A stretch of DNA of 64,000 nucleotides from Prorocentrum cordatum (Eukaryota; Sar; Dinophyceae; Prorocentrales; Prorocentraceae). The position numbers were made by a program, and so were the translations under genes. Location: positions 44,743 through 108,742 of the forward strand of contig CAUYUJ010000841.1 in assembly GCA_963575745.1 (NCBI GenBank), given 5' to 3'. Below, one piece after another: positions 38,206 through 48,861 of the stretch; the first letter of the stretch is position 1; the number at the start of each line of letters is the position of its first letter. The notes under the pieces are model-generated. The model ran no database searches. It was not told the origin of the DNA and saw only the letters and a list, made by a program, of their open reading frames with translations.

Positions 38206-38620
38206 TAGGGTGCCCAGACCACGCAGAGTTTGTCATGCAGCGGTGCCGAGGGCAATTGTGGAATATCGTGTACATCACGTAGCATACACCGCGTAGCTTG
38301 CATCGCAAAACTTGCAACGCAAAGGTCACACCACAGCTCCCACCACGTAGTTTACATGACATAGCGCGCACCACATAGCTTACAACACAGAGCTCACACA
38401 ACGGAGCTTCCACGTACAGAGTAGGATAACTCATCGTTCAGGGTCTACGTTGGCTAACATTTGAGAGAGAGTTGGTCTCTCGGGGAACATGCCTGGGCGG
38501 CGCTCCCGTGGCCACCTCCAACCGCTGCGTGGTGGTTATTGGCGACTTTGAAAGCTTTTTGGGGGACATGTCGGTCGGAGTTCGGTTGCGCCGTACACTA
38601 GTAGATTATTTCGATCCTCC
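38206..38620. other. Degenerate short repeats, no gene
   Basis: From 38270 to 38410 phrases like CACCACATAGCTTAC, CACCACGTAGTTTAC and CACCGCGTAGCTTGC recur about every 25-50 bases. The rest up to 38620 shows nothing recognisable. Confidence 0.45.
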
Positions 38621-40036
38621 TTTTGGCCGTGGCCAGAATGGCTCGAGGACGTTCGGGGCAGACCCAAGACGACCACGTTAACTCACGCTGGAGCTCCTTT
38701 GACATAGAAATGGCGTCTCATGAAGCGCGGGCGCAATTCAAGCGCACCCGTCGCGGTCGTCGTGGCCGCCGGTTTTTCCGTCGCTCGGAGACGCCACGTG
38801 ACGACACTGGGCAGCCGCAGGGATGGGAATTGCCCATCGAGGGCTTGGCCGGCGGGATCCCAGCGGGGTTCGTGATGAAGAATACTTCCTTGTACCCTGT
38901 CGACGAGCAGGACGCGTCATGTGTGCGTGTGTGGGAAAATGCAAGCTGCGTCAGCCTCAGACGGTGGCGGTCTGGATTCGTGCTTGTCGTCTCACTGAAC
39001 CGCAGGTAGGGTTCATTCGATCATTCGTGCTTGCGTACAACACCGTCGGAATCATATTCTGGGGGCGCGGGTGCATTTTCCTGAGGTCTCTGCGAAATTT
39101 GTTGGGGTTGTCGTGGTTAATCGAGTGCGGCAGCGGGCTCATGGTGCTGACCGCGCCAGGCGACCCCGACCAGATCGGGCACGGTGACCCGCGACCGTGC
39201 CCGAGGGATCTTTGATTCAATCGGCCCTGCATGATCGGCGTCGATCGGATAATCGGCGCGGTTGGCGATGATGCGTCCAGAGATGCAGGACGCTCGCAGC
39301 CAGAGAGGCCGCACTCTCGGTCGTCCGACCGCGATTAGCACAGGGACACATGAAATGTTCACTCGTTGTGAATATAGAACACTAGTGCGGGCATGCCCAG
39401 GTCCTGGTCGCATGGAGCGCACGACATCCTGGGAGGACGATGACTCGGCCGACGTTCTTGAAAACGCTGCGTGCGGACGGGAACGCCTTATCGAGGAGTC
39501 GGTCGGCGGGGTTCCGGAGGGGTTTGTGATGAAGAATGCCTTCCTACACCCTGCTAACGAGCACGACGCGTCGTGCCTGTGGGAGATTTCGAGCTGCGTT
39601 GGCCTCAGACGATGGCGATCTGGATTTGCGGTTGTCGGCTGGCCAAACGGCGCTGCGGAATCGTTCGATCATTCTTGCTTGCGCACTCAGTCTTCGGGCT
39701 GCCACTCCAAGGGTACGGCTGCATTTCCCTGGGATCAATGCGATCTTTCTTGAGCGTCGCCATGTTTCATTTGGTGCGATCGCGGGCTCGTTCTGTTGGA
39801 TCCGTCAGGTGATCCCGACCAGATTGGACGCGTCCACCCGCAACTCAGCCCGACGGGCATTCGTGCAATCGGCCCTGGCTGACCGGCGTCGATCGAGTTT
39901 TCGGTGTGATGGGCAGTGGTGCGTCATGGACGGCGGAGGGAACCAGTGGCCAGGAGAGGCCGCAATCTCGGTCGTCCGATCGCGATCAACTTAGCGACAG
40001 ATAGGATGTCAGTCGGTGTCGAGACGCGGCAGTAGC
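38621..40036 (+). repeat. 650-bp tandem duplication upstream of the ubiquitin protease
   Basis: Two diverged copies meet near 39390. Matching markers are GGCCGCACTCTCGGTCGTCC (39307) with GGCCGCAATCTCGGTCGTCC (39959), and CAGGTCCTGGTCGCATGGAG at 39398 and 40048. In both copies the same frame encodes related peptides (GFVMKNTSLYPVDEQDASC and GFVMKNAFLHPANEHDASC), so a coding exon was duplicated. The plus-strand frames 38626-39009 and 39262-39753 hold these copies; no family is known. Confidence 0.7.
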
Positions 40037-40061
40037 TCGGGCATGCTCAGGTCCTGGTCGC

Positions 40062-42235
40062 ATGGAGGGCATGACGTTCCAGGAGGGCGATGACGTGGAC
40101 GATTTCCCCGGGAACGACGCGCGCGCGGCGCGCTGCGGGGAGCCACCTCCGCATCTGTATGAGCGCTGTGCTGGAGGTGCTCCCACCGAGGAGGTTGCAG
40201 CGCATCTCTGCTTCACGCTGGAGTCATCGAATGCTCTACTTCTCGACATCGACGAAAAGATGGGCAGCGCGTCGACGGTCGACTGGCCCGATTTGACGGC
40301 GAGCTTATTCCCGGCAGAGCAGATGGAGGACATGCACGCGGGCGCCGCTGCTCGAGCAGCCCAACCCGGAGAAGAGGCAGACATGGCTCTGACTGCGGCA
40401 CGGCAGTGGGGAGACGCCGACTGGTACCTCCGATGCTCATTCAAAGCCCGGCCGAAAGTTGCCCTGCCGAGCGCGGCGCCCCCGCGCGACGCCGGCGTGC
40501 GCGCGCCGCCCATCGACGGGCGCGCGTCCGCGTCAGAGCTGCGCGGAGGCCCCGAGCAATCGCGCGCGCTCGAACGCGCGGGGAGCCTCGGTGACGGCGC
40601 CCTGGAGCAGGCGGCGATGCAGCGCAGGGGGGCGCTCGAGGGCGCGTTGCACAATGGCGCCATCGAGTGCAGTCGCGCAGGAGGGTACTTCGCCGGCGAC
40701 GCCCACGTCCAGGAACGAGCATTTCACGTTCAGTTTGCCGTCATGCGCGAGCACCTCGTTCCCCCGCTGTGGGCCGATGAGCAGGCCGCGCGCGAGGTTG
40801 TGCTCTACCGCGCACGCAGGCACATGCGATGCGAAGAGTTTCTCCAGGTCGCGGGGTACTTGGAGAGCAGCACTGGCCGGCGCCCCGCCTTGCTCTGGGA
40901 TCTTCTCTCAGAGGAAGCGGCGGCGAGGAAGGCTTTCCATGTGGTGCAAAATCCGAATCTCGCACGGAATCTGTCGGGCGTCATAGACCGTCACCATTGT
41001 GCCGGCGATGGGCGATTATCTGGAGGCGGCAGCGACGGCGACGCTCGGGGTTCCATGTCGGCAGCTTCGGCACCCAGCTCCGGGGCTCGCAAGCGGGCGA
41101 AAGGGCAGCAATCGATGTGTCTCGGCAACTATCTGGCTATGGCAAACGCGGAAGCGGGGCAAGCCGCCTGCGCGGAAGCAAGCGCATGCGTCAGTGATGA
41201 GGCGGCGATTGAAGAGGATGGCGACAGCGCCGCGGGCGGCATTGCCTCGCTCGACGCACTGCAGACAGCGCGAGGCACGTTCCCGAACTCGACCAAGACG
41301 ACGTGCTATCTTGCATCCGCACTGCAGTGTCTACACAGCTCGCCAGCAGGGCGCGCCTATGGGGAAGCATGACGCCCATGAAACGTGCTAACCAACGCAT
41401 TGCGCATGGTGCGCAATGCGTAGTGCAGAGGCCGCCACGAGAGGCCACGGGAACTCCACGGACCTCCTAGAGTTCACGGACTTCTTCGACAATGCGGCGC
41501 ACGACGGTCGCGGGAAAGTGGAGTGGCAATTTAGTACGCGGCAGCGTGATCCCGCGGAGGCGCTGGAGGCGATCTTCAACGACGCCAGGCAGCGCCTCGG
41601 TCAACAGAACACCTCGATGGCGCACGCACTGGATGGCATTCTCGGGCTACACGTGCGCGAGGATCTGTGGACGACCGGAGACTGGCCACATTTTCACGAT
41701 CACTGTTGCGGGCCTCGTAGAGGAGGTCGCTGTTTCGGAAGACGAGATAACGCCGTACCATCTAATCGAGCGCATGGGCGATCCAAAGAATGGCATCGTC
41801 GTGGATCGCCGGCCGTGCACGCAGTGCGGTCGTGCAGTCGACAGCGGCAAAAGTTCGTCCGCTGTGGGTGCTCAACCGCTTGTGCTACTTGCGCTGGGCC
41901 GCGCCGAAGTCGCAGTCCGCGACTTTGCTCGACCAGCAGGGCGGGAAGAAGGCAGGGGACAGGTTGTTGGCCAATCGATGGGGAGGGCAACGTCGTTCCA
42001 GGGAGGGAAGAATCGCCTCCGCGTGATCCCGAATTTGAGTTTCGAATTTGGGTCGCAGTATTTTCTGCGCAGCGTGGTCGTTCACAAGGGCGGCACTCCA
42101 GAGTCGGGCCATTACGTTTGCTACGTCCGGCACGAGTTGGACTGCAGCTGGTTGCGTTACGACGACGATCAGTGCGACGCAGTTCATGCTGCTTACCCGG
42201 GCGAGATCGTGCAAGACGGGCGGCTGTTCCTCTAA
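40062..42235 (+). pseudogene. Ubiquitin-specific protease (peptidase C19), broken
   Basis: The 436-codon frame from 40062 ends with TKTTCYLASALQCLHSSPA, the Cys box of ubiquitin-specific proteases (nucleophile Cys 415, codon 41304-41306). The frame then stops at 41372. The middle (LEFTDFF, RDPAEALEAIFNDA) is in the next frame (41416 on). The His box SVVVHKGGTPESGHYVCYVR with SWLRYDDDQCDAV is in the third frame, ending at TAA 42233-42235. All pieces are in the right order over 0.95 kb, so one gene is interrupted by two frame changes or unrecognised introns. The N-terminal 380 residues have no clear domain. Expected role: removal of ubiquitin from target proteins. Confidence 0.7.
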
Positions 42236-42388
42236 TCCAAGGAGCCCCCCGGACTAGTTCCTCGAGTTCTTCGGCAACCATCGCTTCCTGCTGGCCATTG
42301 AGACTCCGTCGTGGAATGAGCGGCACCGCTGCCAAGGAGCAGGCCTCGCGCCCTTGACGCCGCCGGAGTTGCGGGCGCGAGCTCGCGA

Positions 42389-44048
42389 GTGCCGACGCCC
42401 GCGCAAACCGCCCCCTCGCTGCCCAGCGCAGGCGCCAAATCCGAAGATGTCCCGAGCAAGTTGCCTGACGCGCAGGATCGGACAACGATGCTACCAGACT
42501 GCGGCCCGGACAGACTCCAGAGCGACACTGCCAAACTACTGGATGTGGACGCGGCGAAGCGCCAGGAAGGAGCGCACGCGGCACAGAAGGCGGTGGCGCA
42601 ATTCTTTTTGACGCTCCCGCACTGGATGCACGGCTTCGGCAAGCCGGAGACGTTGCAGACCATTGGCCGCCGGTTTTATGGATTTGCGCAGTCTGTGTTG
42701 AAGGACAAAATGAATTCAACAGCTGCGATGGAAGTTCGCCAATACCTCGGGCATTGCATATTCTACCCGTTCGTGGTGCTCATGGAGGCGACGGCGAAAG
42801 CAACCGCCTTGCCAGCCGTCTTCTTGCAGGACTGCGCTGGGGCCGTCATGATGAGCGCCGTCAACAAGGAGTGCGAGGTCCACATGGGGCGGCACAAATG
42901 CAGAAACCGCTGGTGGAATGTGTGCACAACGAACGTCGGAGACGGGAAGTCCGAAGCCGTGGACATGCCCATGGGGTGCATGTTCGAAGCGATGGGCGAC
43001 GTCGGCGGGCAGTGCACTGTGGGGGCCCAGGCAAATCGGTACCATTACCAGCAAGGAGGAACGAATGCGTCCGCAGTGAGCCGCTTCCGCTTCTGCGACG
43101 GATATCTTGCTACCGTTTGCTCGGAGGCGTCGCGCGTTCTCGCGCCGGGCCAGGCAAAGGGGCAAGTACGTCGACGTTGCGAAGTTCCTGGACGCGGCGC
43201 ACGGCGCTGAGTTCAGCCACCAGAACACGCGGCATCGCATCGGGAAGCGTTTGCGAAGGAGGCGGCGAAGAAGCACAAGCACCAGCATGGCGCAGCCACG
43301 CCCCCCCCCCCGGGCGTTCACATGAAGAAGACGAACATGCACGTGATGTTCATGCAGCAGGAGGTCATTTTCATGGATTGGTGGTGTCAAGTAGCGGAAG
43401 AATTTTCAGTGGGAGCTCCGCAGCGTTGCATGCATTCCTTCGCGGACGTTGCGGAGCTCGCTCAGATGATGCACAAGAACTTTCATCTCGCCTTGACGGT
43501 GCCTTTCCTGACTCAGCTGTGCTCTCTGCTCTCGCGCAGCGCGGGCCCGAAAGTGGTGGGGAAGCTGGACCATTTGAAAATTCAATGCTCTGGCGCGCAG
43601 GACAAGGTCGTGGAGGGCGTCGACGAGATCCTGCACATTTTTTAATATTAAAAAAACGAGATGCCCATCAGCAAGAAGTGCATGAAGGAAGGGCATACCA
43701 AAAGGTATGCAGTGGCTTGGCACGATGCTCATGTCGAACCACTTGTTGGAACAAGTGTGCCCGGCTGTCTTCGAGCACTTCGCCATGGATCCAGAGTGCG
43801 CGGAGAGGTTGAATGGAAAGGTCCCAAAAGTGTCCGCGTCAATCTCGGACGGGGCCTTCGTGGCCTCGGTGAATGCCGTGTGCCAGAAACACTTGCGCGG
43901 CCTAGCCGTTCTCGCAGCGTCAGTCGAAGAGAAAGTCCGGCTCGGGCGCAGCGCGGAGCCGGAGGGCATATCGGAGCAGACACGCCTTCTGGTGCGCGTG
44001 CTGCGCGCCACGCCGAACTCCTCCATCACGTTGGCTACCATTATCTAA
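42389..44048 (+). pseudogene. P-loop protein (DUF3987-like), N-terminal part, broken
   Basis: Frame 42389-43210 contains YLGHCIFYPFVVLMEATAKA, then RNRWWNVCTTNVGDGKSEAV, where GDGKSEA looks like a Walker A loop, then RFCDGYLATVCSEASRVL. The coding frame slips near 43160 (KYVDVAKFLDAAHGAEFS in the next frame) and again at a run of C near 43305-43315. It resumes as MHVMFMQQEVIFMDWWCQVA (from 43322) and, after a TAA at 43643-43645, as MLMSNHLLEQVCPAVFEHF (from 43728 in ORF 43707-44048). This resembles the DUF3987/YfjI-type ATPase proteins expanded in dinoflagellates; the match is from memory of motif pattern only. The likely C-terminal part lies at 49964-51994. Confidence 0.4.
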
Positions 44049-44809
44049 TGGCCTTGGGCCCATCCTGCCACCGTGCCCGAGTTGTGAATCAGAGGGTTCT
44101 GGAGTGCTCGTCGGGATCAGGTGGTTGGTCTCGCGTGGGCCTCGTGGAAACAGTTTTGAGGCTGGTGCGGTTGTTTTGGAGCTTCTTGGCGCTTCGTTTG
44201 GGTCCTCTAGGGTATCTTTCGGGGACTCTCTTGGGAGCCTCCGGGGGTCTCTGGGGAGCTTTTTGACGGCTTCTCAGGGTTTCCTGGCAGCTTCGGAGAG
44301 CCGAGAGCTCGAAATGTCCGTTCGGGCCCCCCGACTTCGGTTGTTCTGCGACGCCTCTTGGGCCGTCTGCGCCTCTAGGGCCGTCTCGGGGGCCTCTTTG
44401 GCCGTCTCTTGGGCGCCTCATGGGCCGAGGTGGAGCCGTGCCTCCGGGCCCGTCTGGAGGATTTCTGGCGCTCGAAAAATAAGCTGAGAACGCGCGAGAA
44501 TCCCCGAGAGAGTTCGGATGAGAGGCCTCGAACTCGGCAGGAATCCTTAGGAGTGACGAGTGAGGCTCCGGGGATTGGGCAAGGGGCCCCGGGGCCGCGC
44601 CCACTCCGCGCCTCGCGGCACGGTGGCGGACATCGATAGACTTGCGTCTAAGGGTCAAGCATCGCACAGCGCGAGGGATGATTTGAGCTCCAGGGTCGCA
44701 AGTCCCTGGGGGGCCTGCCATGCACACTCGAATCCAGTGCCCCTGACCTGAGCGTTCCCAGATGGCCCAATCTGGGTGGACAGCATCTCGCTGAAGGCGT
44801 CTTTCAACG
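44049..44809. repeat. Inverted decamer array between gene fragments
   Basis: From 44150 to about 44470 the plus strand carries CTCTTGGGAGCC / CTCTTGGGCCG units, the reverse of the decamers at 2.8-4.1 kb. The remainder to 44809 shows no gene. Confidence 0.65.
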
Positions 44810-45496
44810 ATGCTGGAACATGGGCGTATTGGCGGCAAGCGGGCACTGAGACGCGCCGTGCGACTCGCGCTGCTCACTGGCTCCTGCTGGTACCGGGGTG
44901 TGCATTATACCAAAGCGTCAATTGCCTCCCTCACCACTGATCCTCAGCAGTTGCTGGTGGAACCCTCCACTGCGCCATGCCGTGAACCCGTTGACAGCAG
45001 ACTCCACCGGCGCCGCCTCGAAGCCCGACAACATCGTGCCTTACAGTGTTTCCGGATCTGGTCTTATAATTGCGAGTCGCTCCGAGTGCTCGACAGGCTC
45101 GGCGAGATCTTGCGAGAGGCGAGCCGCCGGAAGGTCGCTGTGGTCTGCTTGCAGGGCACGCTGCTCGATTTCGCTGCCTCGTGGAAGTCGAACGGCTTCA
45201 GCGTTGTCTCGAACCCCCGCACCAATCCCACATCGAAGGATGGCATCCTCACTGCGTTCAACAACATGATATTTGCTCCCGAGGAGCTCCGGTGTGTACA
45301 CCATTGGCTTCCAGGGCGTGCCCTCGGACTCCGTTTGAGGAGGACTGGGAAATCGGCGAGGGACCTATACATCCTGAACGGGTACTCCCCTACAAATTCG
45401 CCTAGTCCCGCTCCGGCGGGCGTTTCTCTGCTGATCATTGTTCTGCACACTACCGGGCCCAAGATGCTTTCTGGCAAGCGTGCAGTTCGGCGGTGA
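44810..45496 (+). CDS. Retrotransposon endonuclease, N-terminal half
   Basis: Residues about 80-200 show the start of an exonuclease-endonuclease-phosphatase fold: IWSYNCESLR (Asn 87), VAVVCLQGTLLD (109-120) and LYILNGYSP (187-195). The usual catalytic Glu of the LQET box is Gly here, which would inactivate the nuclease. The frame ends in TGA at 45494-45496, and the fold continues in the next ORF. Coding probably starts upstream of or near 45040. Confidence 0.6.
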   Translation: MLEHGRIGGKRALRRAVRLALLTGSCWYRGVHYTKASIASLTTDPQQLLVEPSTAPCREPVDSRLHRRRLEARQHRALQCFRIWSYNCESLRVLDRLGEILREASRRKVAVVCLQGTLLDFAASWKSNGFSVVSNPRTNPTSKDGILTAFNNMIFAPEELRCVHHWLPGRALGLRLRRTGKSARDLYILNGYSPTNSPSPAPAGVSLLIIVLHTTGPKMLSGKRAVRR

Positions 45497-46950
45497 ACAA
45501 GGCGCCGGCGCGGTGCGCCTTGGTGGGCTGCATGGACGCGAACGCCACCGTCTCGGAAACATTACCACACATAGGCCACGCGGGCTCGAGGCACATGTAC
45601 TTCAAGACGAATGGCAACGGCAAGAAATTCGTAAAGTTTGTCCGAAACCAGCACCTCAAAGTCCTCAACACCTTCGGCCGCCGCTCGGCATTCGCAGGCA
45701 CTTTCCGCCACCCTGGCCGGGAAGGCTGGAGTAGATTGGACTACGTCTGGGCGCGCCTTCGGGGTGGTTACGGCCGCCGTGCAGCCCCACTCCGGGAAGC
45801 TCCGTTGAGCCTTGGTGGATACAGGGACCACCGTCCTGTGGAGGCACACATTTACGCTGGCCCACGGGTGCGGCGTGGCCGACCGCCGCAACGACTGCAA
45901 TGGAACCGCCAGAAGATCATGCAGCATTTGACGGCCATGCAAGCGGGCGACCCTCCAGAGCTTCTACACTCATTCCACCACGCCTTGCGCCATGCTGTGG
46001 AGACAAGGAAACTGGATAAGCCCTGGCTGGATATCTGCGGCGCAGACCGGGCGTACGCGAACCCCTCGGCTCTCTTCAACTCGTTGGATGGCGCCCTCAT
46101 TGACGCTGCTTTGCCGCACTACGCGACATTCCCGGGCAAGCGGGTGTTCCCAGAATGGTCAACCGCCACGCTGCACCTCATAGCTGCGAAACAGGCCGTT
46201 CAGCGCATGCTGGCTCGAATTCCAGATCAGTCTTCTTGGTTGTTCAAGACGGTGCATTGCCAATTCAAGCAGAGCTCGAAACCAGCTGCCCATGCCGTGC
46301 GGCGCGAGAAGCGGGAGCGCACTGCCAAACTCATCGCAACTGCTGAACAAGCAAACAGCCAAGGAGACTCAAAGAAGTGCAACCGCATCATTCGGCGATT
46401 GGCTCCGAAACCAGCTTCTCCTACAGTAACAGTGCGGAATCCTGCAACCGGAACCTTGTGTTTCGATGACGAGGAGGAGCTAGATGTTAGGGCGGCTGCT
46501 CTGGCGGAGATCTTCGACGCTACGGTCGTTCCTCTGAAAGCGACGGTGCCTCTGCCAGTCGAGTTACCGCCCCCCGACATGGATAGAATCTCCGGATACA
46601 CCGTCGAGGACGTAGCCGAGTCCATCACCAAGTTGCCCAATGCGAAGGGAGGCCCTACTTTGAAGTACCAACCTCCAGAGGCCAGGACGGACGAGCCTGA
46701 TGGCTCTATTGCGGAATTGTGGAAGTTGGGGCTTCAATATATCAAGGCGCCACTACATGGCATCTACCAAGCATCCCAAGCCTTCTGCAGCGCAGTGAGA
46801 CGTTTCCAAAACGGCGAAACCATATCCCTGCGCAAACCCAAGGGGGATGGCCAGAATGCCAGGGACCACTACAGGACGATCAACTTGTTGAACCATGCCG
46901 GCAAGAGCTTCATGAATGTGACTTCTACCCCATCCCTGCGGGCCTTGAGC
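45493..46950 (+). CDS. Retrotransposon endonuclease C-terminal half and RT N-terminal region
   Basis: LVGCMDANATV supplies the Asp and Asn of the D-x-N box, LDYVW (82-86) the second Asp, and RDHRPVE (111-117) the His of the catalytic pair. Then a basic linker leads to RISGYTVEDVAESITKLPNA and KPKGDGQNARDHYRTINLLN, the first blocks of the reverse transcriptase. The open frame runs on to 47010, but coding moves to the next frame near 46900-46950. Confidence 0.65.
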
Positions 46951-47759
46951 TGTCTTCCACGCAATTCGGGGCCTTGCCGAGGAGGTCCACAAGGGACGCC
47001 ATTGCACTAGTACACGAGGTTCTCCGCCGTTACAGGAAAGCGGGGGCCAGATCCAACCGGAAACAGCACCTTCTGGTGGCCGCTCTCATTGATTTGGAGA
47101 AGGCCTTCGACCTGCTCGACAGGGGGGACATCTGGGATGCACTCGAAAAGCTTGCCCTGGACCACAACATTTTGTTGACGATCCGCGAGCTGCATAACGG
47201 AACCCATTATTTGATGAGGGGCGCGAAGACGAAGGAAGTGGCGCGTAGCCTTTTGGTGAGCAGAGGGGTCCGGCAGGGAAGCGTAGAGGGACCCGCACTT
47301 TTCATCATTCTATACGACATGATAACGTCGACGATTGCCGATAAAATGGCCGAGTCCGAATTTCAACCGGTAGTTGCCTTCTGTGATCCCACTCTTCGGA
47401 GGATGCGCCACGCCCACGAGCTATCTGCGGAAACCGATCTCCTCCAAGACTTGTCCCAGGTCAAATTCGTCGACGACCTCATTTCCTTGATTCTGGCAGT
47501 GGATTTCGAGCAGATTTCCCGCTTCCTGGAATTCCTGGCCTCGGAGATCTCGGCGGCCAAGATGAAGTGCAATGCACCTAAGACCGAGCTGATGATTTCT
47601 TCTTCGGGCGCGGGGAGCAAGCCCCTGCTGAGGCTGATCAAAGGCAAAAAGACAGGAGTGGTGCAAGACGTCGCTGGAGTGAGCACCCCGCTTCACGCTA
47701 CCCCTTCGGTTAAATATCTGTGCGCTCGCTTGCGAGCAGACGGCTCGATGAAGGAATAA
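46719..47759 (+). CDS. Retrotransposon reverse transcriptase core
   Basis: Motifs are LSSTQFGALPRRSTRDAI, AALIDLEKAFDLLDRGDIW (Asp 125), SRGVRQGSVEGPALFIILYD (181-200) and QVKFVDDLISL (FVDD, 250-253). The early part of the frame overlaps the previous ORF and is not coding until about residue 60. TAA at 47757-47759 interrupts the frame, which is otherwise continuous with the next ORF. Confidence 0.75.
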   Translation: MEVGASIYQGATTWHLPSIPSLLQRSETFPKRRNHIPAQTQGGWPECQGPLQDDQLVEPCRQELHECDFYPIPAGLELSSTQFGALPRRSTRDAIALVHEVLRRYRKAGARSNRKQHLLVAALIDLEKAFDLLDRGDIWDALEKLALDHNILLTIRELHNGTHYLMRGAKTKEVARSLLVSRGVRQGSVEGPALFIILYDMITSTIADKMAESEFQPVVAFCDPTLRRMRHAHELSAETDLLQDLSQVKFVDDLISLILAVDFEQISRFLEFLASEISAAKMKCNAPKTELMISSSGAGSKPLLRLIKGKKTGVVQDVAGVSTPLHATPSVKYLCARLRADGSMKE

Positions 47760-47801
47760 ATCCAGATCCGTCTACGAAATGCTAACAGTGCTCACGGTCG
47801 G

Positions 47802-48660
47802 TTGTCGCAACGCATATACAAAGGCATGTACAGCTTGTCCTTGAAAGTCCGCACTTGGAAATCGCTTGCGCGCTCGATTGCCACCTATGCCCTCGAGGTC
47901 GCAGTGCTGAACAAGACCGACTTGGCAAAGCTTGAGCGCTGGCAGAACCGCTGCCTGCGTCACCTGCTGAAGGCGCCTGCTCACATTACTCGCATGCCCA
48001 ACGTCGAAGTGTGCAAGCGGACTAAGGTGCACACGATAGCATCGACGCTGCTCTGCCGGAGACTGGCGTGGTGGCAGCATGTGGTCAGCCCCGCCTTCGA
48101 GGACCGAGGGGACAACCCAGAGACGTCTTACGATCCCACTCGCGCCCTCAGGGCCGCCCTGTTTGGCCGATTATGTTTCGAGGCAGCAACGTTCCACGAG
48201 CCGTCTGAGAGGATGACGCTGCTGCTCCAGGATCTTACGGCATTATGGGGTACGATGTCATCGGCTGCCCAAGCTTCTACCCGCATCGAGTTCCACTTGC
48301 AAGACGGCGGTCCCCAGCTCTCCCCGGAGTGGTTGAAATGGCTTACAAACGTCCCGAAAATCTGCTTCAAGGCTGTACTTTCCTTCGCTGCGGAATCTGA
48401 TGCGCGAGGTGATGGTGCAGACACTGCTCAACAGCCCTTACTTACGTGCCCGGAGTGCGGCCAGCAGTGCCGAGGAGCTAAAGGATTAGACATTCACAGG
48501 AGGAAGGCGCACGGAGTGGTAGCTTACCCTACGTCCATCGACATTGAGTTCGTTCGCACAAAAACGTGTCCTCACTGTTCCCGTACGTTCGCCCGTGTGG
48601 ATAGCCTCGTCAAGCATATCCGTACGCAGCGCTGCCCGGCATTAACTGGAAGCCACCCTC
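47802..48660 (+). CDS. Retrotransposon C-terminal region with two zinc fingers
   Basis: In frame with the reverse transcriptase after the TAA. LAKLERWQNRCLRHLLKAPA (41-60) is a typical post-RT segment. CPECGQQCRGAKGLDIHRRK (C216, C219, H232, then H237) is a C2H2 finger, and CPHCSRTFARVDSLVKHIR (C256, C259, H272, C278) a C2HC finger. Beyond 48660 the frame is low-quality. Fingers in this position usually bind the element's own RNA or its target. Confidence 0.7.
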
Positions 48661-48861
48661 TTGTTCAACCACACGTCGTGGGCACACGTAGCCAACATGT
48701 TCAATCACATGTGCACGCAGAGGGCCAGCATGTTAACCCACAGGGGCATGCCGAAGATCGATGTCCTGCCGTTCCGGGGCGCATTTCGGCTCGAGATCCG
48801 TCTCGCGCACTCGCCCGCGCCCGTCCTGCAGGTTTTGCGGCTTTGAACGTCGTCGGTGATC

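Larger units (their letters stand above)
44810..48850 (+). mobile_element. Non-LTR retrotransposon with endonuclease, RT and C2H2 fingers, decayed
   Basis: Endonuclease, reverse transcriptase and C-terminal finger domains follow each other on the plus strand in the order of LINE-type elements. Frame changes occur near 45430-45490 and 46900, and an in-frame TAA at 47757-47759. No terminal repeats or target-site duplication could be defined by eye. The element lies between two parts of the P-loop/SWIM gene. Its four coding segments are listed separately. Confidence 0.7.
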
